The translations under genes and the position numbers were made by a program. From an uncultured Candidatus Competibacteraceae bacterium (lineage in GTDB: Bacteria; Pseudomonadota; Gammaproteobacteria; Competibacterales; Competibacteraceae), in the NCBI GenBank assembly GCA_937960715.1, contig CALGOO010000288.1, positions 1 to 6,309 on the forward strand: 6,309 nucleotides of DNA. Reading direction: 5' to 3'. Shown one piece after another: positions 1-6,259 of the stretch; the stretch's first letter is position 1, and every line of letters starts with the position of its first letter. The notes under the pieces were generated by a model. It was not told the DNA's origin. It saw only the letters and a program-made list of their open reading frames with translations, and did not search any database.

Positions 1-2
1 CA

Positions 3-161
3 GTCAAGCGCGAAATGTCGCTGGCCGAAGCCTCGCAGCGGATGGCCGAGGCCAATGTCCGCCGCGTGGTGGTCGAGATGGATGGCAAGCCGGTCGGCAT
101 GGTGACCGACAACGACCTGTTCCGGACCGTGGAAGTGTTCGGCTGGGGGCCGGACGTCTGA
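3..161 (+). CDS. CBS-domain protein, C-terminal fragment (5' end outside window)
   Basis: The first 52 codons in the window read in frame 3 to a TGA at 159-161. The peptide begins VKREMSLAEASQRMAEA and continues with a VRRVVVE strand, a DGKPVG turn and MVTDNDLFR. This is the second half of a CBS motif: helix 'SLAEASQRMAEANV', then strand 'RRVVVE', then 'GKPVGMVTDNDL' followed by the closing helix. CBS domains come in pairs and bind adenosyl ligands (AMP, ATP, SAM), regulating an attached or partner protein. The peptide ends only about 12 residues after the motif, so the CBS unit is the C-terminus of the protein. What lies upstream (a second CBS alone, a transporter, a kinase or a nucleotidyltransferase) cannot be told. 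The terminator 30 bp downstream ends the transcription unit. The domain call is firm; the whole-protein function is unknown. Confidence 0.8.
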   Translation, partial: VKREMSLAEASQRMAEANVRRVVVEMDGKPVGMVTDNDLFRTVEVFGWGPDV

Positions 162-190
162 TCCCCGCTGGCTGGGGCCGGCGTCGATGG

Positions 191-239
191 CGGCGCTCCC
201 GCGACGATCCAAGGGGCGGGATGGGAGCGCCGTTTTTTT
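191..239 (+). terminator. rho-independent terminator of the CBS-domain gene
   Basis: The arms CGGCGCTCCC (191-200) and GGGAGCGCCG (223-232) are exact reverse complements, giving a 10-bp GC-rich stem with a 22-nt loop. The stem is followed directly by seven T residues (233-239). It lies 30 bp after the stop codon of the CBS gene, on the correct strand. The loop is longer than usual for an intrinsic terminator, but the stem and U-tract are textbook. Confidence 0.88.
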
Positions 240-280
240 GTGGCCGGCATGACGGAAATCCGGGAAAATTGATTTATAAA

Positions 281-393
281 CAGGACTTTCGCTCAGGCGG
301 GTTGGTAAGCAGGAATACGCGGATTTCGTAGCTCATTACGCAGATAATCGCTCCATAAGTTGTGCTTGACTTGGTAGAGTCAGGACTTTCGCT
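281..393. repeat. 13-bp direct repeat CAGGACTTTCGCT, two copies 100 bp apart
   Basis: CAGGACTTTCGCT occurs at 281-293 and again at 381-393, starting exactly 100 bp apart. The first copy is followed by GGCGGGTTGGTAAGC (296-310) and the second runs straight into GCTTACCCGCC (391-401), which is the reverse complement of the first apart from a 4-nt insertion. The two ends therefore carry both a direct and an imperfect inverted relation. This could be a remnant of a small non-autonomous mobile element or of a tandem insertion. No coding capacity is seen between the copies. Confidence 0.6.
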
Positions 394-418
394 TACCCGC
401 CGATTCGATTGCGGTTTT

Positions 419-448
419 GGCGGGTTACGCTGCGATGACCCGCCCTAC
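419..448. repeat. intergenic palindromic repeat of the GGCGGGTTACGC...CCGCCCTAC type
   Basis: GGCGGGTTA (419-427) pairs with TGACCCGCC (436-444) through nine positions including one G-T pair, around the 8-nt loop CGCTGCGA, and the element ends in CTAC. Sequences of this kind (a GGCGG(A/G)TTACGC arm, a short loop, the matching arm, then CCTAC) are scattered between genes in many gamma- and betaproteobacterial genomes. That likeness is recalled from general knowledge and was not searched here. A further arm, ACCCGCC at 395-401, can pair alternatively with GGCGGGT at 419-425, so two exclusive hairpins are possible in a transcript. Confidence 0.65.
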
Positions 449-462
449 ATGGGAAATATAAA
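435..462 (+). promoter_or_regulatory. candidate sigma-70 promoter for the pilin-lipoprotein gene
   Basis: TATAAA at 457-462 matches five of six bases of the -10 consensus. ATGACC at 435-440 matches four of six -35 bases at a 16-bp spacing. Transcription would begin near 469, leaving a leader of about 40 nt before the ATG at 511. The -35 box would lie inside the right arm of the palindromic repeat, so the repeat may have supplied part of the promoter. This rests on motif matching only and is tentative. Confidence 0.3.
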
Positions 463-510
463 ACCTATCGGGAATTGGTATGAGCCACGCAAAAACCATC
501 GGGAGTCTCC

Positions 511-2769
511 ATGAAACGCCACCATCAACTTGTCTTGACCGGCCTTGTCGTCGGCGCCCTGTTGATCGCCGCCTGTGGCAAAAACGAACCGGCGAGCACC
601 TCCACGCCCGCCGCTGCCGTGCCCGCGCCAGCGTCCACGCCCGCCGCGCCCGCTCCAGTCCTCCCACCGCGCGCCGCCCAGCTCCTCACGCAAACCGCCT
701 GGCTGCGTGAACGCCTGCCCGAACACACCATCGCCTATTTGCGCATTCCGTCGGTGTGGGGGCTGTTGTCCGCGCCGAGCGGGCGTCCGCTCGATCCCGC
801 CCTCGCCAGCGAACCGCACGCGCGCATCGTCGCCGCGCTCCGCGAGGCCGTGCGCAAGGACAAGACCCTGGCCGATACCGGCCTCGCGCCGGCGTTGACC
901 TTGCTGCTCGGCGATCTCGACGCGCCGCTCGAAATCGTCGCCATCGACAACGGCGACATGCTCAATCCAGCCAGCACCCTTGCCCTGTTCAGCACCCGGC
1001 TCGACATCGCCAGCGTGGGTGAACTGAACGCGCGCCTCGCCGCCCTGGGGGAAGGTGCCCCGTTGCTCAAGGCCCCGCTCGACCCCGAGGGCAGGGGCGT
1101 CCTGCTCAGTGGCGGCTTTGCGCGGTTCGACCCCGCCAGCCGACGCGTGTATGGACTCATCGGCGTGACCGCCACCCCCGCGCTGCTGGATCAGTGGATC
1201 GAGCAACTGAAACAACCCCGCGTTCATCGGCTGCACGACATCGAGCGGCGGATCGACAGTTCGGGCCAGGGCCTGTTCGGCTGGATCAGCCTGAAGGGAC
1301 TGACCGGCATCGCCTCCACCCAGGTGCCGAACGAACCGGGCGCCGCTCTCGTGCGCGACCTGCTGGACCAGACCCAAAGCCTCGCGTTCGGCTGGGGCAC
1401 GGTGGACGGTCACGGCCGCTTGCAAGTTCGCCTGGAAGCGCCGCGCGCCAAGCTGCTCGGCTACCTCGCCGCGCGGCAATATCGCGCCGACCTCAAGGCC
1501 GCCGGCAAGCCGCGCTGGGCCATCAGCCTGATGCTGCCGGACGCCGAACGCCTGACCACCTTCGAAGCCAGCCTAACCGCCGATTTCGGCGCGGAAACAG
1601 CCAGGGACTATCGCGCCGGCGTCGCCCTGCTCCAACAACGGTACGGCATCGCGCCGGTGGAGTGGTTGAAACTGATCGGCCCCGAGCTGATCGGTTTCGA
1701 GGACGCCAACGGTCGCTACACCGCCCTGCGCGTCAACGATTGGCCGGCGCTTTACCGTAAACTGGACGAACTCGGTCAACGGTTCCACTGGCGGCGCGAG
1801 ACCCTGAAGGTCGGCAAGGCCGAGGTGCAACACCTCACCATCCCCGGTGCCATCGGCATGGATCAGGATGACGCGCCGAACGACGATACCGGCGAGGACG
1901 CGGCGTTCCAGGCGTTGCTCGCGCGCCTGAACACCCACCTTTACTGGATCGAGAACGGCTCCTGGCTGGTCTTTGGCGAAGTGCCGCAGGCGTTGGCGGA
2001 TCGAGCGGCCGGAAACCTGGACACCGACCTGGGCCAGTGGTTGAAACAGTCGAAAGGCTATGCCCCGGAACACGCCCTGCTGGGGGTTTCCGCCGTCACC
2101 CGCAACGCCCAGCGCGAGGTCTACTACGCCTATCTGGGTGGCTTGCAACTGCTGGGGGACCTGGTCGGCGCCACGATCTCCCTGGCCGACATGCCGAGCG
2201 CCAGCGCGCTCCAACTACCGGTGGAGGGCGCCATCGGCCTGGCGCTGGAGGTCACGCCGGACCGTTTCGGCTTCAGCGTCGACTACGAGCAAACGCCGGT
2301 GGAAGTCCTGATGGCCGGTGACGGTGGGGCGCTGCTCGGCGTGGCGGTGGCCGGCATCGTGGCCGCCATCGCCATCCCCGCCTATCAGGATTACACGGTG
2401 CGCGCCCAGGTCGCCAGCGTGCTGGCCGAAAGCGACCCGCTCAAGCAGGCCATGGCCGAGTATTACTTCAAGAACAAGCGGCTACCACGGTCCAGCGAGG
2501 ATCTGAGGCTTGGCTTCGAGGGCGATTCGCTGAAGTATCTGGAGGGTTATGGAATTGATGGCGGCGCTGTCGTGCTGGTCTTCGGCGACGAGGCGGACGC
2601 CGCGCTCAAGGAACGCACACTGCTGCTGACCCCTTATCTCGGCATCGATGGTCGGTTGCTTTGGGTCTGCGGCAACGCCAATCCGCCCGCCGGCGTCAAG
2701 CCACTGGCGAGCGCGGTGGAATCCGCCAGCGACATCCCCGACCAATATCTGCCCAAAGCCTGTCGTTGA
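511..2769 (+). CDS. lipoprotein with C-terminal type IVa pilin-like domain
   Basis: The protein has 752 residues. Residues 1-21 form a lipoprotein signal (positive KRHH start, hydrophobic core, lipobox I-A-A-C with Cys22). Gly23 at +2, not Asp, predicts export to the outer membrane. A Pro/Ala/Ser/Thr linker (about 27-53) follows. Residues 55-600 are a large mixed domain I do not recognise, with an acidic loop near 450-463. From about 602 the sequence is a pilin: a hydrophobic helix ending in AAIAIPAYQDYTVRAQV (618-634), then PLKQAMAEYY, and a C-terminal Cys720/Cys751 pair in WVCG and YLPKACR, as in the type IVa pilin disulfide loop. Aligned on IPAY, the Gly|Phe peptidase site and Glu5 are absent, so it should not be processed or assembled as a normal pilin. 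The start is supported by GGGAG at 501-505, five bases before ATG. The next gene is convergent, 49 bp away. Function is unknown; a pilus-associated or substrate-binding envelope protein is possible. Confidence 0.9.
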   Translation: MKRHHQLVLTGLVVGALLIAACGKNEPASTSTPAAAVPAPASTPAAPAPVLPPRAAQLLTQTAWLRERLPEHTIAYLRIPSVWGLLSAPSGRPLDPALASEPHARIVAALREAVRKDKTLADTGLAPALTLLLGDLDAPLEIVAIDNGDMLNPASTLALFSTRLDIASVGELNARLAALGEGAPLLKAPLDPEGRGVLLSGGFARFDPASRRVYGLIGVTATPALLDQWIEQLKQPRVHRLHDIERRIDSSGQGLFGWISLKGLTGIASTQVPNEPGAALVRDLLDQTQSLAFGWGTVDGHGRLQVRLEAPRAKLLGYLAARQYRADLKAAGKPRWAISLMLPDAERLTTFEASLTADFGAETARDYRAGVALLQQRYGIAPVEWLKLIGPELIGFEDANGRYTALRVNDWPALYRKLDELGQRFHWRRETLKVGKAEVQHLTIPGAIGMDQDDAPNDDTGEDAAFQALLARLNTHLYWIENGSWLVFGEVPQALADRAAGNLDTDLGQWLKQSKGYAPEHALLGVSAVTRNAQREVYYAYLGGLQLLGDLVGATISLADMPSASALQLPVEGAIGLALEVTPDRFGFSVDYEQTPVEVLMAGDGGALLGVAVAGIVAAIAIPAYQDYTVRAQVASVLAESDPLKQAMAEYYFKNKRLPRSSEDLRLGFEGDSLKYLEGYGIDGGAVVLVFGDEADAALKERTLLLTPYLGIDGRLLWVCGNANPPAGVKPLASAVESASDIPDQYLPKACR

Positions 2770-2818
2770 ACCGGAGCGTAACCGGCCCCGACCAGGCCGA
2801 TTGCCGCGCCCGGCGGCG

Positions 2819-5764
2819 CTATCCCCCCAAATCCGGCTCGCCGCAGTGGCGCATAATCGCCACCCGCGCCGCGTCCCGCAACCGGATCGCCGCCGTCCAG
2901 TCCCCACCGTCGGGCCAGAGCGGCGGCTCGACGATCGCTTCCAGTCGGCCCCGGCGCGGAAACCACGACCCGGCGCGTAGCACCGAGCGCGTCCCCCGAA
3001 TCGTGACCGGCAGAATCGGCGCTCCGGCTTGCGCCGCCGCCAGGAACGCGCCCATGCGGAAGGGCAGCAGGCCCGGCATCCGGGCGAAAGTGCCTTCCGG
3101 GAAAAAACCCAGCGACATGCCGGCGCGCGCCGCCTCGGCGATCTGACGCGCCTCGTCCACCCCGCGCTGCGCATCGAAGCGTTCGACGAACAGCGTGCCG
3201 ATCCGCGCCAGCGGCCGGCCGAGCCAGCGGTTGTCCAGCAGTTCGCGCTTGGCGACGTAGTGGAATTGGCGCGGAATCGCCGCCATCAGCACGTAGGCGT
3301 CAAGATAACTGGAATGATTGGCGACCAGCACGCAGGGGCCGTCCGGCAGATGTTCCAGACCCCGCACCGCCAGCGGCGTACCGGTCAACTGGGCCAGCAG
3401 CCAAGTCGCGGCGCGGCCCAGCGCCCAGCGCCATTCCGGCTTCGGCAAGGTCATGATGCCGAGCCACACCCCCGGCGCCAGCAGCCCAAACACGCTCCAG
3501 GCGTAGGCGGCGTACAATCGCTCACCCGCGCCGCGCCCCAGCCGTCGCAGCCGCGCCCAGCCGCTGACCAGCGCGATCCGCGTCAGTTGCAGCCACAGCG
3601 CCCGCCCGCCGCGACCGATGAGGCTACGCTCGTACAGTTCCCGGATGGCCGCGCGGCGAATCTTGCCGCTGGAAGTCTTCAGTACGGCGTGCGGCGGCGC
3701 CAGCACCACGTCATCCGGCGGCAGGCCCAGCAAATCCACGCCGACGCTCTGAATCCGCTGGCGCAGGGCGGCCAGCGCTTCCGGCTGGGTGGCTCGGGTC
3801 TCGGCGACCACCACCAGCCGCTCGCTGCCGGTGGCCGGATCGGCGCTGGCGAACACCGCCACGCACCCCTTGCGGATGCCCTGGATTTCGCCGACCGCCT
3901 GCTCCAGTTCGTAGGGATAAAGATTGCGTCCGCCTCGGATGATCAGGTCCTTGAGCCGGCCGGTCAGATAAATATCGCCCCCGGCCAGATAACCGCGATC
4001 CCCGGAATCCAGCCAGTGATCGCCGTGAGGGAACAGGCGGCGGGTGGCGTCCGGATTGCGATAGTAGCCCGCCGTGGTAGACGGTCCACTGAATTCCACC
4101 CGGCCCTCCTGACGCTCCGGCGCTTCCCGGCCCTGATCGTCCACGATGCGAATCTGGTGGCCGGGAATCGGCTGGCCACAGGCGGGGAACAGCAGGGCGG
4201 CGGCGTCATCGGCGTCGGCCGGTTTGGCCCGGCCGGTGGCCATGAACCGGTCCCGTCGCACCCGGTCGACGACCGGCGCCCGACCGGGCCGTTGCAAGGC
4301 CAGTCCCACCGAACATTCCGCCAAACCGTACACCGGCGCCATTGCCTCGGGTCGAAAACCGTAACGGCCGAAGCGGGCGATGAATCGCTCCAGGGTCGCC
4401 GGGCTGACCGGTTCCGCGCCGTTGAGCGCCATGCGCCAGGAACTCAGGTCCAGACCCTCGATTTCGTGATCCTGAACCCGCGCGCACAGCTCGTAGGCGA
4501 AGTTGGGGGCCGCCGACAGTGTGCCGCGATGGCGGTGAATCGCCCACAGCCAGCGCGCCGGCCGGGCCAGAAAGCTCAGTGGCGACATCACGACCAGCGG
4601 GAAGGCGTAATACAGGCTGCCGAGGCCGGCGCCGATCAGACCCATGTCGTGATACAGCGGCAGCCAACTGACGAACACGTCGCTGGAGCTGACTCCCGCG
4701 TGGGGACCCATGGCGCGCAAGTTGGCCAACAGGTTGGCGTGGGTCAGCATCACGCCCTTGGGATCGCCGGTGCTGCCGGAGGTGTATTGCAAAAAGGCGA
4801 GATCGGCGGCGCGCACCGGCACGGCGCTCCACGGCGTCGACGAAGCTTGCAATTCGGCCACGGTGACGATGTGGCGCAAATCCTCGACCTGGGCCTGGAG
4901 CAACCGCGCCACCAATGCCGCCTCGGGCACGGTGATCAAGGCCACGGTCTGGGCGTTGTTCAACAGCCGAACGTGGCGGAGCAAATGCTCCTCGAGCTGC
5001 GAGGGTCGGACCGGTGGGTAGATCGGGACCGGCACGCCGCCGGCCAGCAGGACGCCGAAGAAGCCGAGAAAGTAGTCAGCTCCGGTGGGCAACATCAGGG
5101 CCACGGTCTGGCGCGGTTGCAGCCCACGCGCCTGCAATCCCCCGGCCACCGCCCGCGCGCCCTGAACCAGACTGGCGTAGGTGAAGGTGGTGACGATCCG
5201 CTCGTCGTTGCCGTAAATCTGGATCGCCACCCGGTCGGGATTGTAGCGCGCGTGCCAGTCCAGCACCTCCAGCAGGGTCGCGGCGCGCTCCGGGGTTTCA
5301 GTCACCGAGGTTTCCCTCGCCAGCGTTGGCTCGACGGTCGCCGCCGGTTGCGTCGATTTGTCGCCGCGCCCCAGGATCAACACCAGCAGATCGCGCGGGG
5401 TTTCGGCCAGCAGCATCCGCTCGTCCAGACGCGCGTGAAAGGTCCGCTCGATCCGTTGCAGCAATTCGGCGCGGGCCAGGCTGTCCAACGCCAGTTCCCG
5501 TTCCAGATGGCTGTCCAGGGTCAGGGTCGTCGTCAACCACCGTTCCGACGACGGGCGAATCTCCCGCGCCAGTTCGCGCAGCAACGCCAACAGGCGAGCC
5601 GCGGGGTCCGAGGTGGCGTCGGGGGTCGCGCTGGACGTCGGCTCGGCGCTGGGTGGCAAGCCATCAGGATCGGCGGGATGATCGGCGGGCATGGGGATGA
5701 TCCGTGAAGTCGCGTGGATTTCATCTGGCTTCCGGTGGGGATTGCCAGCATGGCTGGCCAACAT
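2819..5764 (-). CDS. ACP - fatty-acyl-AMP ligase - PlsC acyltransferase fusion protein
   Basis: Of 981 residues, the first ~55 are low complexity. Residues about 56-132 form an acyl carrier domain with the phosphopantetheine serine in LALDSLARAE (Ser95). Residues about 160-715 are an adenylating enzyme: P-loop YTSGSTGDPKGV (327-338), LPLYHDMGLIG (369-378), YGLAECSVG (479-487), DSGDRGYL (587-593), GRLKDLIIRGGRN (602-614) and a KTSSGKIRR tail with the likely catalytic Lys701. VPIYPP and LPLYHDMGLIG favour the fatty-acyl-AMP ligase group over CoA ligases. A hydrophobic stretch at about 755-775 may touch the membrane. Residues about 795-945 are a PlsC/LPLAT domain with NHSSYLD (His817, Asp822) and FPEGT (888-892). 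The enzyme probably activates a free fatty acid with ATP, loads its own ACP, and acylates a lysophospholipid or glycerol phosphate, like an Aas-type recycler with a built-in carrier. The start is uncertain: neither ATG 5764 nor the in-frame ATG at 5692 (residue 25) has a clear Shine-Dalgarno sequence. The acceptor is unknown. Confidence 0.92.
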   Translation of the reverse strand: MLASHAGNPHRKPDEIHATSRIIPMPADHPADPDGLPPSAEPTSSATPDATSDPAARLLALLRELAREIRPSSERWLTTTLTLDSHLERELALDSLARAELLQRIERTFHARLDERMLLAETPRDLLVLILGRGDKSTQPAATVEPTLARETSVTETPERAATLLEVLDWHARYNPDRVAIQIYGNDERIVTTFTYASLVQGARAVAGGLQARGLQPRQTVALMLPTGADYFLGFFGVLLAGGVPVPIYPPVRPSQLEEHLLRHVRLLNNAQTVALITVPEAALVARLLQAQVEDLRHIVTVAELQASSTPWSAVPVRAADLAFLQYTSGSTGDPKGVMLTHANLLANLRAMGPHAGVSSSDVFVSWLPLYHDMGLIGAGLGSLYYAFPLVVMSPLSFLARPARWLWAIHRHRGTLSAAPNFAYELCARVQDHEIEGLDLSSWRMALNGAEPVSPATLERFIARFGRYGFRPEAMAPVYGLAECSVGLALQRPGRAPVVDRVRRDRFMATGRAKPADADDAAALLFPACGQPIPGHQIRIVDDQGREAPERQEGRVEFSGPSTTAGYYRNPDATRRLFPHGDHWLDSGDRGYLAGGDIYLTGRLKDLIIRGGRNLYPYELEQAVGEIQGIRKGCVAVFASADPATGSERLVVVAETRATQPEALAALRQRIQSVGVDLLGLPPDDVVLAPPHAVLKTSSGKIRRAAIRELYERSLIGRGGRALWLQLTRIALVSGWARLRRLGRGAGERLYAAYAWSVFGLLAPGVWLGIMTLPKPEWRWALGRAATWLLAQLTGTPLAVRGLEHLPDGPCVLVANHSSYLDAYVLMAAIPRQFHYVAKRELLDNRWLGRPLARIGTLFVERFDAQRGVDEARQIAEAARAGMSLGFFPEGTFARMPGLLPFRMGAFLAAAQAGAPILPVTIRGTRSVLRAGSWFPRRGRLEAIVEPPLWPDGGDWTAAIRLRDAARVAIMRHCGEPDLGG

Positions 5765-5776
5765 TCTAGCTAGAAT
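5763..5776. promoter_or_regulatory. perfect 14-bp palindrome in divergent intergenic region (candidate operator)
   Basis: ATTCTAGCTAGAAT at 5763-5776 is its own exact reverse complement. It lies between the divergent FAAL/PlsC gene (-) and the membrane-protein gene (+), in an AT-rich patch unlike the flanking coding DNA. It contains TAGAAT on both strands, a five-of-six match to a -10 box, though no good -35 box sits at the right distance on either strand. Another -10-like TAAAAT is at 5780-5785 (+). Such symmetry fits a dimeric repressor site controlling one or both genes, but the regulator is not identifiable. Confidence 0.4.
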
Positions 5777-5854
5777 AAGTAAAATGGTGATGGTGCGTTG
5801 ACGCCGGCGGAAATTTACCCGGCCACGTCGCCGCCCGTTTCAGAGGAGTGACCC

Positions 5855-6259
5855 GTGACTCGCAAATTCCTTGGCTCGCTGCGCGCCTGGTTCGGCATGT
5901 CCCCGACCGGAGTCCAGGGCGCGTCCAACGGCGGGGGCAGGCATCGCGAGGGACGGCGTGGCGGAATCCGCCGACGTGACCGGAGCGCGTCGGTTGGGCT
6001 GGTTCTGGTCATCGTGCTGGCCGGGTGGTCGCTGGCGCGCGCCGAGCGGCTGGAGCCGGTCAAGGCGCTGGAGCCGGTGACGCCGCAACGAACCGAGTCC
6101 ACGCTCGATCCGCTCTGGCTGTACGGAATCCGGGCGGTGGCGATGACGCTCGCCCTGCTGGGCGGTCTGATCCTGCTGCATATCCATCGCCTCAACCGCC
6201 GTCTGCGTTGCGAAGTGCAGGAACGCAAGACCGCCGAAGCCAAATTTCGGGGTCTGTAG
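5855..6259 (+). CDS. N-terminal part of a two-helix membrane sensor protein, probably truncated by an insertion
   Basis: The reading frame gives 134 residues from a GTG start preceded by AGAGGAG (5842-5848) six bases upstream, a good ribosome site. After a basic cytoplasmic N-terminus (many Arg, residues 29-43) come a hydrophobic helix at about 47-62, a short presumably periplasmic loop, and a second helix at about 93-110. The tail, NRRLRCEVQERKTAEAKFRGL, resembles the helical linker ending in 'ERK.AE...KFRGLFE' that leads into PAS domains of histidine kinases and GGDEF/EAL proteins. The frame stops just there, at a TAG at 6257-6259, and nothing like a PAS continues in any way I can see. The natural reading is a sensor gene interrupted by a mobile element that supplies the stop. 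The kind of output domain (kinase or diguanylate cyclase) cannot be told. It is divergent from the FAAL gene, 90 bp away. Confidence 0.65.
   Translation: MTRKFLGSLRAWFGMSPTGVQGASNGGGRHREGRRGGIRRRDRSASVGLVLVIVLAGWSLARAERLEPVKALEPVTPQRTESTLDPLWLYGIRAVAMTLALLGGLILLHIHRLNRRLRCEVQERKTAEAKFRGL

Larger units (their letters stand above)
162..510. other. gene-free intergenic stretch carrying terminator, repeats and possible promoter
   Basis: No convincing gene was seen in these 349 bases on either strand. The short open frames that touch it are composition shadows without a plausible ribosome site. It holds the terminator of the CBS gene, a 13-bp direct repeat (281-293 and 381-393), an inverted-repeat element at 419-448, and an AT-rich segment just before the lipoprotein gene. 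The middle part (about 260-380) is visibly more AT-rich than the flanking genes, which fits regulatory or mobile-derived DNA. A small RNA cannot be excluded from sequence alone. Confidence 0.6.

Noticed and set aside
366..371. TTGACT as a -35 box for the lipoprotein gene
   Set aside because: No -10-like hexamer lies 15-19 bp downstream; the segment there is inside the second CAGGACTTTCGCT copy.
281..401. CRISPR-like array from the repeated 13-mer
   Set aside because: Only two copies of a short repeat with one 87-bp gap, no further units and no cas genes in the window.
445..1479. A 344-residue open frame on the - strand over the lipoprotein gene
   Set aside because: Its Gly/Arg/Gln-rich composition has no motif, and the + strand encodes a clear lipoprotein signal and continuous domain here.
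1573..2214. A 213-residue open frame on the - strand inside the lipoprotein gene
   Set aside because: No motif or ribosome site, and it is fully antisense to a well supported gene.
2770..2820. Possible terminators between the convergent genes (CGGCC/GGCCG at 2783-2799 and GCGCC/GGCGC at 2806-2819)
   Set aside because: The stems are only five base pairs and no T-tract follows on either strand; in such GC-rich DNA they are expected by chance.
3029..5707. An 892-residue open frame on the + strand, antisense to the FAAL/PlsC gene
   Set aside because: It is a shadow of a GC-rich gene: the product is rich in Gln, His, Arg and Gly without any recognisable motif, whereas the minus strand shows complete catalytic motifs across three domains.
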